Positions 42,869 through 55,754 of a DNA stretch of 64,000 nt are shown here, one piece after another; the first letter of the stretch is position 1, and the number at the start of each line of letters is the position of its first letter. A program made the position numbers and the translations under genes. The notes below the pieces were generated by a model. It was not told the DNA's origin and searched no databases. It saw only the letters and a program-made list of their open reading frames with translations. Source of the stretch: Temnopleurus reevesii (lineage: Eukaryota > Echinodermata > Echinoidea > Temnopleuroida > Temnopleuridae); the NCBI GenBank assembly GCA_036244855.1, contig BQKZ01001482.1, positions 25,036 through 89,035 of the forward strand, in the 5' to 3' direction.

Positions 42869-45240
42869 ATATACAAACATAATATAAGACGAGTTGTGCA
42901 TCCATGACATAATCAGATTGGCAACCTGTTGAGAAAAGTTCACTGGTATCCATAAAATTGTAGTTTTTCATGCAATTAAAAATTCATAATTTTCTTGTTT
43001 TTGTATTATCTTCCTCAAATTTTCTTTTTAATTTCCTGTTTATGTGATTTTTCTGTTCATGTTTAAAAGTATCATTGAAAAACTTAATGCAGTATGATTA
43101 AGTAGATATTTAAGACTTTGTCAATATTGTAAATATTTATTCAAGAAGGTGCTTAGTTGGAAGCATGTTTTGTTAGCAAGAAATACAGCCAACTGAAGAT
43201 GTGCGAAAATACATGAGATCTTAGAAGAAGAAGAAGTGTTTTATTGAGATTTAATATATGTTTGTGTAGGTTTCCTACACAAACTTTAAGATTATCATTA
43301 ATTTACACCAATTATTTCTGCTACAGTTTTAAGTACATGTGAAAGTGCTACTTGTCACTGATTTATCACTTTAATGATAGCAGCTTAGCTATGGATAATG
43401 GTAATTGCCTGAAGATTTACATGTATATATTACTGTCTGTATTTGGTTTTGATGTGTCAATGTTCCTACTTGAGCCGAGATAAATTATAATATTTACCTA
43501 CCTACCTACCAGGTCGGCTAAACTGCCGAGACCTAGTATGGATCCTCCAGGTACTCCTGTCCATCATGATATTTTTCAGTTCGATCATGATAACATTTCA
43601 TGTCGAAAATTTCACAATAAAAATTATGTGTGTACCATTCCAAAACTATAATGTCAGTCATATGGACTATTTCCCAATTGGTACTTTCATAGATTTTTAA
43701 AGATGAGAAATACAGATATACACTGTAAATGTGATTATAGACATTTATCTGTATAACATATTTTTTCTGTTATACAGTACACAACAAGGACATTTTGGTT
43801 GAATAATTCACATTGGCCACTGATGGAAAAAAACCTGTCTGTTGCGTTTGAACATGGAATTGAGCAAAAATTGTTGCTTGTTTATTTCACTCTGTTAACT
43901 ATCAGATATACTCCTTTAACCTTTGAATCATTGCTTCCTGCAACCACGAACAATATGCTTTTTAAAAAGATAGGAATATGCAAATCACATGATATGATGT
44001 ACATTATGGTGGTAGTAGTACGCTCTGTTTAGAGCCAGCTCATTATCTTTTATCGCACAATTCACGATCCATGAAATTGATTATCGTTGACATTGAGAGG
44101 ATTTCCAGTTTCGGTGCTTGTGTGTTTGCTCATGTCTCCTGTAAATGCCGGGAGTTTGTACAACCAAATGAGAATTGACTGGATAAGATATTGACTTGTG
44201 ATAGTACATATATATGTCTTCTGACTCCATTCACATTCGTCGGGCGTCTTTCTAAAAATATTTGTATTGTTTTTCTCTCCCAGTCGACCCTAAAATGGCC
44301 CCAGTTGAAATTTTTCCCCTCTAAAAAGAACCCTTGCTCAAATTAAAATCACAGGAATTTCTTCAGGCATGTTCAATATAACCTGAAAAAAGTAATTTTG
44401 AGAATTTCTTGACTCTTCTGTGCCTTCTAAATATGATTTTGCATATGACATCTGGCTGATCAAAAGACCGACCTGTTCTTTAAGGGTGACACTTGTTTGA
44501 CAACCAAACCAAATTTTTAAGGAAAAAAAATGTGGTACGAACATCTGATTTGTCTTTTCTCAGCTCATGAATCCCCTGGACTAAGACACAAGTCTCATGT
44601 GCTTGTGTAGTGGGATTTGATTAAGGAATGTTTCTGTTATGCTCACAAAGTAATTCATTTAGACGGAACAGTTACTGTGAATGGGATCTCTTTCCAGACA
44701 AGAAATTGAAATATCTTGGCCAGCATATTGGATTCGATTGATGGACGAGATGAGATCGAAGCAGTGAATGTAATACAAATTAAATTTCATCAAATGAAGA
44801 GAGATGGAAAACAGAAACAGTACTGCCTGACTTTTATGACTGACGTTTCTTAAACAATTATAAATTGAAAACTGAGATGAGTGACATCTGGGAAGCTTTT
44901 ATTTATGGAGGCACCAATGAACTCTTGGTTGTACATGTAAATGGTTTTGACTAAGATGAAGAAGTACATGCTATAGGATCTTTGGGCAAAGATACTTTGA
45001 GGTCATTTTTTTAAGTAAAACTTTGTCTCAATATTTCTACAGATAGTATTTAACATGAAACTTAGTTGTTGTGCAGCGTAAATCAAGATCATACTTCATA
45101 CTCCATTTTACCTATTAAACTATAGAATACATGTATGTTTATATCTGTCAAGATTTGATAATGAAATACAAATCTATTTTGTGACAAAACTTTTGCCTAC
45201 CATTTCTAATTGAATTGCCTCGTGAAATTGTGAAATCAAA

Positions 45241-45833
45241 GTTATTATTGACTTTTTCTATTTTCTTTTTTCTCTATGTTTATGTCCCTAGATGATGTGA
45301 CAAAATATCGAGCTTGACAAAGTCTGATTTCCGGTACCAGCACCAACAAAATCAATCCGAACGACTGACAAGTATACAGTTCCAAGAACATTTCTTCTCC
45401 ACATCACAGAATGAAACCTACCAGAAACTGTGCAAGGCCCAATATGAAATCTGAATACTGTGGTGAAAAATAACACACCCATTTGAGGTCATCATCAGCA
45501 AAACAACCAACACAGAACTGATTGATGTATGCTCCAGTAGGAGACAGTCTTGGATCGATAATCTGCAGGTGCAAATTTGAATGAAAGTGCTGTATATGAC
45601 CCGAAGCGTGCCTCGTACAGAATCTGAGATGATTGAGGAATGAATATACTATGAGACGAAAGTCTACATTTCTGCTGGATTGATTTCTAAAACGGAGAGT
45701 GCTTTACAACCACAATTCTTGACAACCAATCAGGATTAGTTGAGATAAGCCTATACAATAAACGCAGACGGAAGTACAATAAGAGCCACTCATCAGATTA
45801 TATTCCAGAGACAAATCAAACCATCCAAGTAAG
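45241..45833 (+). other. Probable 5' UTR of the K2P gene, with a splice acceptor at 45290-45291
   Basis: A long pyrimidine tract with CCCTAG ends at 45291, a strong 3' splice site, so transcription probably starts further upstream with a noncoding exon and this exon begins at 45292. The stretch to the ATG has several short upstream ATG frames, the first (ATGATGTGA) right at the acceptor. I could not identify the first exon or the promoter. Confidence 0.5.
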
Positions 45834-46137
45834 ATGAACGGACTGAGACTCTTCATCCTCACTCTCCTCCTCTTCCTCTACCTACTCCTCGGCGCAGTAG
45901 TCTTCCACTTCCTGGAGCAGGAGAATGAGGACACGGTCCGAGTCGATCTCATGTCCCTACGCGATCAGTTCCTCGCCAACTATCCCTGCCTGACTGAGGA
46001 AGTGCTTCGGAACTTTACGACGGCTTTGATCAATGCCAGAAACAGTGGGGTCACCATGGATGGCAACGATACTAGTCCGTCCAACTGGGATTTCAGCAGT
46101 TCTTTCTTCTTCTCAGGGACTGTCGTAACCACCATTG
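45834..46137 (+). CDS. K2P channel exon with start: M1, cap and first half of pore 1
   Basis: It is 304 bases encoding residues 1-101 plus one base of the Gly codon, before donor GTAAGT. The start MNGLRLFILTLLLFLYLLLG is hydrophobic (M1). The cap contains C52, the likely counterpart of the cysteine that links the two subunits in many K2P channels. Confidence 0.93.
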
Positions 46138-49100
46138 GTAAGTTTGAGATTTTCTTCTTTTTTAACCCATTAATTACTAAATTCTGTAATTCCCATAGAC
46201 TTTGTGTTGGGACTTCCCGGTTCCTGCAGTCAATGCTCTGATATAAATTTCTTCAATGAACCAGAGAATCATGCAATGGTTAAAATAAGCCTTTTTGTTT
46301 GGCTGTATGAAACAGTGCTGAGCAAGAATTAGCAAATTCTATTTGTCCTTGCTTTTGATTATCTGCTGCCTTATAGGTTTGAAAGTCTATATGCAGCGCA
46401 ATATTTTGGTAATGTCCACAAATTAAGGCAATTTTTTTTTTCACTATATCACTAATTACTGCTCTGAATACCTTGAATGATAGTAACATAATAATAATAA
46501 TAATAAACATGGATCTGATGTTTGTTGCAAAATGATGAGAAATTAGGGAGGTACTTGTTATTATGAGTACTGTGTATTAATAAAGAAGTTAGCTTGACTA
46601 AATTTATATTTCATGCATTGGCTGTATAAGGAATAAAAAGCACATCAAAGAATAAAATGGATACATTCGCATGTAGATGGAAATGTCTGGAATTTTTTGC
46701 ACAAGAATAATGCACAATTGAACTTCTTTGCTATGCATGTTCATGGGGGAATAGTCATTGGGAATTTCATAATGATCAGGGAATGATTCTTGTTGTCACA
46801 TTTGATAAGCATTTTTAGACATTGAGGAAACTTTTTTTCAACACTTTACTGTGCAGTTCTATGTGAAAAATGGTTAAAAAAAGTATCTAATGTATAGTAG
46901 TCATGCTAAAATGCATAGCGAATTGAAATTTGATGTGATACCAGGAGAATTATTCCCTGATGGTGTACATGTACATTCATGTATGGCACGTATAGTTGCA
47001 TGTGTTTTTATGTAACCATCAATGTTCTAATATTATTTTCTTTTATGTATTCGTTGGTTCTATGTTCTAATACTTTTATGGTGAAACAGTGCATGTCTTT
47101 GTTTTTTGTTCATGTGAAAAGATGGACCTTCATTCAGTAATTGCCAATAGCCTATAATTCTGTGCATCCATGCATGATTCCCTTATCTCCGATCGCAACA
47201 ATGCAAGATTCGCTGTCAAATATATTTTGGGTTGGATTATAATCAAGTGATTTTAGTTTTGTGTTGTGTTGTTCATCTTTTCATTTGTGATTTTATTTTC
47301 ATTGTCATAAAAACATAAATGAAACTATGTGCAGAAGCTTGTCATATACTACACCTTTTTAATAAAAAAAAATAGAGTAATCTCCCCCCCTCCTCCTCCA
47401 AAAGAAACACACGAAAGAATGACAAGAAAAAGGACTTTCAACTCTGAAATACTTTAAAATACAAGACTTTTGTGCAGTCTATATTATCTTACCTACCTCT
47501 AGACTCCCTTATGTTGTCTTATGACCATTTTACCTTTATATGTATCTTGAAAGTAACTTTCGGGAACATGGTGCCAAATTTAACCAGGGACATCAGGGAT
47601 GTCTTTGATAGTATTGATATAGTAGGAGAATGCTTTGCAGACAATCAAATAAGAGAACAATCACTACTCTAAAAATCAAACTTTTAATCCATTTAAAGAT
47701 CTAGATGTATATAAATAGTGTGTAAAATTGCAACAATCTGTTGACTGCAATATGATATTGTGTATCAGTTTCAACCCTCATCTATTTTTGTGACCAAAGT
47801 TATATAACATAATGTCAGTGACCGAATGTAGCCCAAGGTCTCTGGTTTACAGCATTTGCTTTTCGCAGAGTATATAATCCATATCCAAAAGGCTGAGTTT
47901 GAGCAAGGAATTATTATTCCTTGGTTTGAGCTGAAAATTTACATCAATTTACTCCTCTGGCTCCCACGAGATATGAAAACATTTAATTTAAATCTCATCC
48001 ATACCAACCTGCAGACTGACTTATTCAAATTTCTCAGATATTTTACTTATGCCATTGGGCCATCCCAAGTTTTCTGATCCTCATTAGAACTAGCTTTCAG
48101 AATTGATTTATTGTGTAGGAACAATATTCTGGATAACCTGAAGATAAAAATAGCCTATTAAATCTTGTCTTTTTGTTGTTGATGTTTTTTTAAAGTAAAT
48201 TATGAAGTAATTCAAAATTGGCTCATAAATTGGCAAAGTGTAGATCTGGTTCAGGTTTTTTTGCCTCTTAAAAGTAAGACCATAAAGCAGGAGTGCGCCA
48301 TTTTCTCCAGATCATGCTTGTTCCAATGAGTGTTCGAAGCTCTTTACTTGTTCTAATTACCTCAACACTAGACAATGCAGACTGGGAACACAAATGCCAG
48401 ATAACATTTGAAAATGTCTGTTTAGGTTGCATTTCACATGTTTTTATGATTTTACTGAGATTTTTTAATTTAGATGAAAAGTTAAAAATAGATTAATGTC
48501 GGCCATTTTCAGGAGGTCCATTGGTTGAGGGCAACTAGACAATTTCCTATATTTGGCCTGAGGGTGGCATGTGCTCTTGCTTGAATTTCTTAAAATCAGC
48601 ACAATTAATGCAGACTGGATTATTGAGTCAAATTTGCAAAGAGTCAACTAATCTGGTTCAAAATTCATGATTAGGGAAACCTAATTGATTGTGCATCACC
48701 CCAAATGTTGCTATATTTTTTCTATGCCTGGTGTACATGTAGTTCTATCAATCAATCTCACTGGGATGCAAATAGTAAGCGACATCTCGCAAAGGGACAA
48801 TCTGCGGTCAATCGCCAGGGACTTGTCAATTGGTACCTTTACCTATTGGTTTATGGTATGCCCTCAGATAACTTACATGCAACAGTAACAATATGTCACA
48901 TGTGTTAAAGTGAGTATGATGACTCTTTGATAGCTATAGGCCTACAGGATGTGTCAGAAAGAAGGGACACTTGCACACCGTGAACAACAGTCTAGGCCTT
49001 TTATTAAGGTTTAATATATTTTGCTGCACGTGACTTTGGCCAAATTTTGTTTCTGTTACTTCCACATTACTGAAAGTTTTATTTGGTGATGGCAGTTTTC

Positions 49101-52100
49101 ATTCTCTTCTATTTGTGGGCTAGCAGTCATGCATCAATTCTCCTTTCCTTCTTGCACATCACTCTCCAAAGCTGAAAACGTGGGGCTATTACCATTTTAC
49201 CTCTCAATCTAAGAATGTAGACTTCTGGTACTAACATGTAAGACATACAAGGCTTTCAAGGCTAGACATTTCATTGAATTCCTTCATTCATGGTAGAATG
49301 GGTGTATATTTCCGTCTTTTATTTGTGACACAGACATTTATTGCAAGATGTAAGGTTGTCAAGAACGATCGATGTGTTAGAGGTATACATGAAATTTGCA
49401 TCTATATACATGTAGTAAACCCAACTTTTTGTCCTACTTTCCATTTTCTTATCAACAGTAGACAACTTGATATTTACCTGTAGGGAGTATAGTTTTTAGG
49501 TACCACAATACAGATGTAATTTGATATTATATGAAATATGATCAAATTTATGACATCCAAACTGCTCTGAAATAGAACTGGCATTAATGGCCAAACATGT
49601 GATTAAATACAGGTACCTTCGCTCTATCTTTGTTATACACATTTTATGAATGGAGGTGATGAGAGAAGAATGAGAGAGAAGGGGAGCAGAGGGGAGTGCT
49701 GCTGGTGCATGGAGAAGTGGAGTTGATGAAAGTGACTGAAGATGGGATACATGGAGCCTTTTTGCCCCTTTTGCCCCTTTTGCCCCTCAANGGTGATGAC
49801 AGGAGAACGAGAGAGAAGGGGAGCAGAGGGGAGTGTTGGTGCATGGAGAAGTGGAGTGTAGCAAGTGAAAGAGGATGGGGTGCATGTTCATTCAGGAGTG
49901 GGTTGATTTAGGGGCAAAAGGAGCGGGTTGAGGTAATGAACTATAAAGTTAGAGGGTATACTTGTAGGGCAGGAAAAGTGGGGGTGGAGAGGGAGAGGGG
50001 AAAGAGGTGGGAGTGGTGAAGTAAAGGAGAAGGGGATGGGGGAGGGTGGGGGAGGAAAAGTAGCGAGGGAGAGGGGAAGGGAATGATGAAGCAGAAAGGC
50101 TTGGATGGACATGAATGAGAGAGGAGAGTAACGTATTTCACCTTTGTTATTAATAAGTCAAATTCTATACATCATATTCACATTGATATTCAAGTCATGT
50201 CAGATGAAGAATTATTTTATACATTTATACATGTAGGTTCATTGGTAGTACTTATCTACAGTATACAATGTTGAGATGTTGAGGAATACATCTGAACTTT
50301 TCTTTATTTTTTGGTATTCAAATTCAATGTGAATGATCAATGCATTGCAATGTAATGTGATTTCAAGGAAAAACAGCAATAGGTTAACATTTCTTCTAGC
50401 AGCCAAACTCTAGTGATGCACTCTGAAGTCTCCTTCAGAGGAAGAGCGATTGAAAGAGAAACTTCATTGCGATTGAGTTCTCGATGTCATTGTTCATGGT
50501 GAAATGCTACATCAATTCACCCACGCAGAAATCAATTTTTACGAGAATGAAAGCGAATACTCTAGCATTGGTATGAAAGCGAATACTCTAGCATTGGTAG
50601 AGGAGCATTCTGTTTGTCATACACAATGTATCTTTCAAACCCAGTTACCTCTCATTATGCAGACAGACAGACAAAGGGAATGTCTTTTGTGGGACAGGAA
50701 AAAATCAATGATGGCATACAATACGATCATGATACAGAACATTGTATCCCTTGGTATAGCACTTCCAATTAGCTTTTTATAAAAAGGGATCATTCTTCCA
50801 AAATATATTTTATATCATCAAACAAAGCAAGACACAATACTCAATGTTTCACATATTCTATAATTTTTTATGTTCCCCTTATTACATTGCAATCATTACT
50901 GCTTAATCATTTGTTTCTTATCACATTGTACATGAAAAATGGATCAAATTTTTTTTTTGTAGCTTTAGATTATAGATTATATTTCATTCTTGACCGTTTC
51001 CTCATTTTGTATCAAAATAATATCTTGTTTCTATTTACCAACCCATGCTTTGACACTACAATCATTCATAAATGCATGAAATGTTTTACTGGCTTTTATT
51101 TTGTTCGATGTAATGGTTAAGTGGAATTTTCAGCTTTTTAGAGTATATTTAATACTGCCATTCACTGGCATATAGTACATACTGTATGTGAATACTATCG
51201 ATATTCTGCTGGCAATATTGGTCTGGTTAATTATAAAGGCATTGCATGAATTCCTTGTTACATCTTTACTTTAAATGAATGGGTCTTCATCAGCATGTAG
51301 TGGTTGTAGCCCGCGCGAAGGGGGCGTTGCTGAAAAGTTGCTAGGAGCCAATTAAAATTGATGTTTCATGCACTTTTTGTCAAAAGCGCAGAATATGATT
51401 TGCATTTCTATTTGCATCTGATTAGTTCATTTGCAATCAATTGCAATTTTCTAGTAATACACATTCAATATATGGTTTCGCTGCTGATACAGCACTTAGG
51501 GGTGTTAATCAAAAGTCGCAATTGATCGCAAGTTGCAGTTGATCGGAACGTGCCAATCAAAACCATTGTTTTATGCGTGTCTAGTTAAATGCGCGTACCG
51601 TGCACGAATGAAAATGCGCAATACAATGTGCAAAGTCGCAGTGAATTTGCAGTTGATTTTGAACAACACCCGCTGGAGACTGTTTTAGCTCAGAAAAAGG
51701 TATGGTGTGTATGCGGCTGCTCAGGATATAAGCGTGAGTAGGATATTCACTGTGTTATCGTTTACAATCTACAGTATATATGTCTGTATCCTGTATTGGC
51801 TAAAGCTACTTTGTTCTGATGAAGACATATTCTATGTATGGGGATCAGTTAACTTCTACTGAATGTATTAAGTATATTTTTGTGAACTATCATAACATTT
51901 GTTTAGATTTGGCAATTGGATATGATTGGTGTCTTATATCTTAACCAAGAATTACCTTGTATTGTACATGTAGACTGGTGTAATTATTGTCTACTCACCC
52001 AGTGTGCTTTCGGTGTTTATTTCCACTCCCTTTTTTTAATGTAAAGGAAAGAAAATATATCTTTGTTTATTTTTGTTTCTAAGCTTTGATTTATTTTTCA

Positions 52101-54843
52101 GTTTAGACATTGAACTATCAATCTTAATAGTTGTGTTAAATGAAAATGCTTTCATTCTGTAGATAACAAACATTAATTATTACTATTTTCCCATTTAAGA
52201 TGACTCCAGATAATAATGATACTAGTTTTGTAAAATTATAAGTCTTTTGAAACGTAAAATTCAAAACACAAATTAAAAAGTTATCGATTTCTCTGTAAAA
52301 TGATTTTAGAAGTGTCTGCACGTTTTTTCTTGGGATAAGATATAATAATTTCCATCTGAATCATTTTCAGTTAAGGTAAAAAAGAACCTTATATTTTTAA
52401 GAAGTCTCTAGCAAAATATGAACAAAGCTGTGTGTCCTAACCATTTTGGCTCTTGTGATTCTGTTCACTACAGTATCTATCACAGTTCATATATTGAACA
52501 CATTACTTTGATATTCACCAGGTGTACTATCAAGAGATTGGTAGTAAAGTAGCATTGCACATTTCCTTTCTTTATAGAGTTAACTAACATTGTTTGAAAT
52601 AACTATTGAAATACAATTAACTCTGCCTATGTCGAACTCGTCAAAATCAAATAATTGCCTCACACGGTGTAGTTTTGTGGCTCAAACAAAATGAAGCTGG
52701 AAGATTAATCTCTTCTAAGACAAGTTTTTGAATTTATTTGTGTGGTACTCAGAGATTCGACTTGGGCAGAGTTACAGGTAGATTTAATTTGTAATGTAAT
52801 TTGCAATTTATTTTGTTCTTAATTACTTGAATAAACGCGTGGTATGATTCATCAGACCATTTTCTTTTTATTAAGCACCTTATTCAAACAGATCTTGTAA
52901 AGACATTCTTGAGTTCTGGAATTGAATATATTTCAGATAAAGCAGATTTCAGAATTTTTTAATTTATCTAAAGGAACTGATGTGCAATCCACTAAAAAAG
53001 AAATGAAACTGCCCCATGTGTTTGGAATGATGTTTTCATAGATTTGTTTACAAATTAGGTTGAATAATAAAGAAAATTTTCCTAAATTAGATGGAAATTA
53101 TCTTTAGTTGAAGACCAGATAATTACCATGGCCCCATCTTGTATACAGAGCAGTTCGAAAAGTTCATGCGCTCTTGCTTTCCCGTTTTTACACCTTCACT
53201 CCTACAAAAATAGCTTAACATAATGAACATTTTTTTAAAACCTTTAGCTCCTTGACACTTCTCTAATACTACAGTGTATACCAGAGATTTAGCAGTGGTC
53301 CCTCCTCGGCTGAAGGCCATTTCCAAAATAATAATAGTAGTGATAATGATATCACTTATTTACCCAGTTTCAGCTGTAGTTTATTTATCTATCTATTTAA
53401 TCTAGTCTCCTTTACAAACAGGGTAGGTGCTTTCAGTTGTAAAAACTGCTTTTCAAGCACGCCCTGTGTACAATGTAAGCTGTAAACTGTTCTTCTCGCG
53501 GTCCCTGCATAATATAAAGTTATTATTACCCTTCTCCATTCTTAAATGCCGAGCGCCTGGCAAGAAGGCAGATAGTCCCATTTCTCTATAAAGTATTTGG
53601 TATGACTCGGCCAGGGATCAAACCCCACGACCTTCCGTTTATGGGGCAGATGCTCTACCACTGAGCCACACATATTGACCTACACTATAGAAATTATTTT
53701 GATGGAAACATCGGCTAATACGATAACAAAGACAGGAGCAGAAATTCATTCCAATTCATTCCCAGAACTCAAGGTGATCCGAGATAAAAAAGGGTTAAGG
53801 GAGAATGACGTCCCTCTTTTGTCTTTTGTTGGCTGTGCCATTTTATAGGTTACGGCACAATAGCTCCAAGGACATACGGAGGCCAGCTGGTCTGCATGGT
53901 GTATGCTGCCCTGGGGATCCCATACACCGCTTGGATACTGGCTAGTGTCGGTGCTTTCTATCAAAAGACCATGGAGGGTTACATAGCAAGAGCTGATAAG
54001 GCTCTGAAGAAGATGATGTCTGGAATCAAAATCAGGAAAGCTTTCCTCTGCGTGATCGTTGCCGTCGGAAGCTACACCATCTTCCTCATCATTCCCGCTG
54101 TGGTGTTCATGTCTCTTGAAAAGTGGTCATTTCATATTGCGCATTACTACGCATTTATAACGTTGACAACAATTGGATTTGGCGACTACATAGCCACGGT
54201 GGATGGAACTAGCATAGAGCATTGGTTGTATGACTTTATTGTGACAGCCTGGAACATCCTTGGTCTAGCGTACCTCGCAGTCATCATAAGCGTCATACGT
54301 AAAGGCGAGATGAAAACAGAGGGCAGCTTGCGGAAATTCCACGCCCGCGTGCTGAGAAGACATAAGAAATTCAAAGCGAAAAGAAAGCAAGCAAGCGGAG
54401 CCTTGTCATGTCTTGAAGAAGTTAACTTTAAAGAGGTGAAGTTAAACGTTCAAAACAAGGATGAAAAAGAATACGATGCACTCTACTCAAAGAGAAGCCC
54501 CGAAGGTGCAGATGTGATCTTGCCTTGTATTATCGAATCAGAATTAGTGAAACCTATCCCGCAACTAGACGATGTAGAAGTGGGAAGCAAAATAGACGAT
54601 ACCGATGACTTCAACGAAGTAGTTAGCATAGACGGGCACATTGTAGAAGATGAAGATAATAACATGTGCATTATGTTAGAGTGTGAAAATGATCGTGACC
54701 TTGTGACCGTCGAGAAGGTCATTCATGCTGCCCTTGAAGACACAGTCCCCACACAAGTGGGTCTACCTCATCAAAGCTTTTCTTTAGAAAATCATGTCCG
54801 ACATCCAAGGAAGATGTGTACACAGGGTACTCAAACAGAGTAA
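45834..54843 (+). CDS. Two-pore-domain potassium channel (K2P/KCNK family), two coding exons
   Basis: K2P subunits form dimers that pass background potassium current across the plasma membrane. Joining 45834-46137 to 53849-54843 gives 432 residues. Visible parts are M1 (about 5-26), an extracellular cap with C52 and sequons NFT (60) and NDT (78), pore 1 with TTIGYG (about 99-104), M2 (about 115-138), M3 (about 166-190), pore 2 with TTIGFGD (about 208-214), M4 (about 229-251), a basic stretch RRHKKFKAKRK (about 271-281), and an acidic C-tail. An in-frame TAA at 45780-45782 precedes the first ATG, whose context is AAGATGA. The single intron is phase 1 in the first Gly of GYG, a position shared by many K2P genes. 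Sequence resembles TASK-2/TALK and TREK channels, but I cannot pick one KCNK member. Confidence 0.94.
49640..50130. repeat. Purine-rich low-complexity block in the K2P intron
   Basis: The plus strand is dominated by GA/GGGA tracts. About 140 bases before the N at 49791 resemble the sequence after it (AGAGAAGGGGAGCAGAGGGG in both), so this is either a tandem repeat or a haplotype overlap. The opposite strand gives Pro/Ser/Leu-rich chance frames. Confidence 0.75.
51319..51675. mobile_element. Two adjacent GGGGGTGTTG-family MITEs in the K2P intron
   Basis: The first (about 51319-51465) starts GGGGGCGTTGCTGAAAAGTT and is degraded at its far end. The second (about 51495-51675) starts TTAGGGGTGTTAATC and ends GAACAACACCCGC. 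Confidence 0.75.
53325..53675 (-). mobile_element. tRNA-derived SINE, antisense in the K2P intron
   Basis: On the minus strand it begins TGTGTGGCTCAGTGGTAGAG, matching the RNA polymerase III A box, followed by a B-box-like GGTTTGATCCC. A roughly 275-base body ends in ATTATT-type simple sequence. The tRNA-like head does not close an acceptor stem, so it is not a working tRNA gene. Confidence 0.82.
53849..54843 (+). CDS. K2P channel last coding exon: pore 1 end, M2-M4, pore 2 and C-tail
   Basis: It is 995 bases, following acceptor TTTTATAG, and completes the Gly codon to read GYGTIAPRTYGGQ. M2, M3, pore 2 (GFGD) and M4 (ILGLAYLAVIISV) follow. The roughly 180-residue C-tail has a basic proximal segment, then acidic clusters (for example DDVEVGSKIDDTDDF), and ends CTQGTQTE before TAA. 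Confidence 0.94.
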
Positions 54844-55077
54844 TATTTGAAACCTAGATTACTGCAAACAGGGCTCCTGGGATGAACAGGGACAAAACTT
54901 AGTATCTAACTCTTAACTTGCTACGTAAAATAACCCTAGACGGCTAGGTTTTTCCAAAAGTATGGAGTGTTGTATGCTCAATTTGTCGACCTGGGTCAAC
55001 AGAATCGAGCAAGTGTGGGTGACATGAGTCGATAGAAGCAGGTAAAACGTTAATTACAGAATCCCTTACTCTTTGTT

Positions 55078-55208
55078 TAAGTCCCGGTCACAGGACCCCG
55101 GAAGCAACACGATTCACCCCGACTCTTTGTTAATTCACAGTTAACTGCCTCAGAACAACGAGTCGGGTGAATCGTGTTGCTTCCAGGGTCCTATGTGACC
55201 GGAGCTTT
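55078..55208. repeat. Inverted repeat with about 50-base arms downstream of the K2P stop
   Basis: The left arm (55078-55126) and right arm (55158-55208) are near-perfect reverse complements, both carrying GGAAGCAACACGATTCACCC with few mismatches, separated by about 31 bases. It lies 235 bases after the stop, before the AATAAA at 55264 and 55749, so it probably forms a hairpin in the 3' UTR. It looks like a short foldback transposon. Confidence 0.85.
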
Positions 55209-55263
55209 AGGCAAATCACTCGATGGAGCCTCTTCATAGATAGGCCTTTCTATCACTGAGAAA

Positions 55264-55754
55264 AATAAAGAACAGAAAAAATGCAGCAAATTTAAACAAA
55301 TTTGTGTGTTCTGCACCTGTTCATCCCATGGTTCCTGTTTACCTCATCTTATGGTACTTTTCCAGTGTGTGATATAATGCATTATATATTGATATACGCA
55401 ATGAGCACAATAATTTATAACTTATTTATTCATTCATGTATAATAAAAACAAGTGACAGTAGTCAGTTTCTTGTATGCTGTATTGCTAATTGCACAGGTA
55501 TGACCAAAAAATCTATTCAAAGAAAAACATTTTTTAGTTCTAATTGAATGCTGAACAAAGGCGTGCAACTTAGACCACAAATGTATTAAATAATTTATTT
55601 TCAAAATCATTTATTTAGGTAATTTTTTATTATTCAACTTTTAGGATTCATAGGATTTGGTTTTTCCTTTTACCCAAAATGTTTATGCCCACTCTTGCAT
55701 TTTACCACGGCTATCACATACTGTACGCATAAAAATTGTAATTGATACAATAAA
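55264..55754 (+). terminator. Candidate poly(A) signals of the K2P gene
   Basis: AATAAA occurs at 55264-55269 and 55749-55754, 421 and 906 bases past the stop. Either could end the transcript. Nothing in the sequence picks one. Confidence 0.4.

Larger units (their letters stand above)
24567..45240. other. Intergenic region between DPP3 and the K2P gene
   Basis: About 20 kb with no open frame or splice pattern that I can tie to a protein. Apart from the elements listed separately, I see an A/T-rich background, the retroelement-like sequence near 32880-32950 (AACTTTATTTATGGGATGG and a CCTCAG / CTGAGG pair), and microsatellites. The K2P upstream exon and promoter may lie here. Confidence 0.6.
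46138..53848 (+). other. K2P intron (7.7 kb)
   Basis: It has GTAAGT at the donor and TTTTATAG at the acceptor. It holds two short inverted-repeat elements (51319-51465, 51495-51675), a purine-rich block broken by an N (49640-50130), a 27-bp tandem duplication (50547-50602), and an antisense tRNA-derived SINE (53325-53675). The rest is AT-rich sequence in which I recognise nothing. Confidence 0.75.

Noticed and set aside
49644..50141. Pro/Ser/Leu-rich minus-strand frames
   Set aside because: They are translations of a purine-rich low-complexity tract and cross an N.
53595..53675. A functional tRNA-Gly-like gene
   Set aside because: A and B boxes are present but the acceptor stem does not pair, and a SINE body with a simple tail follows.
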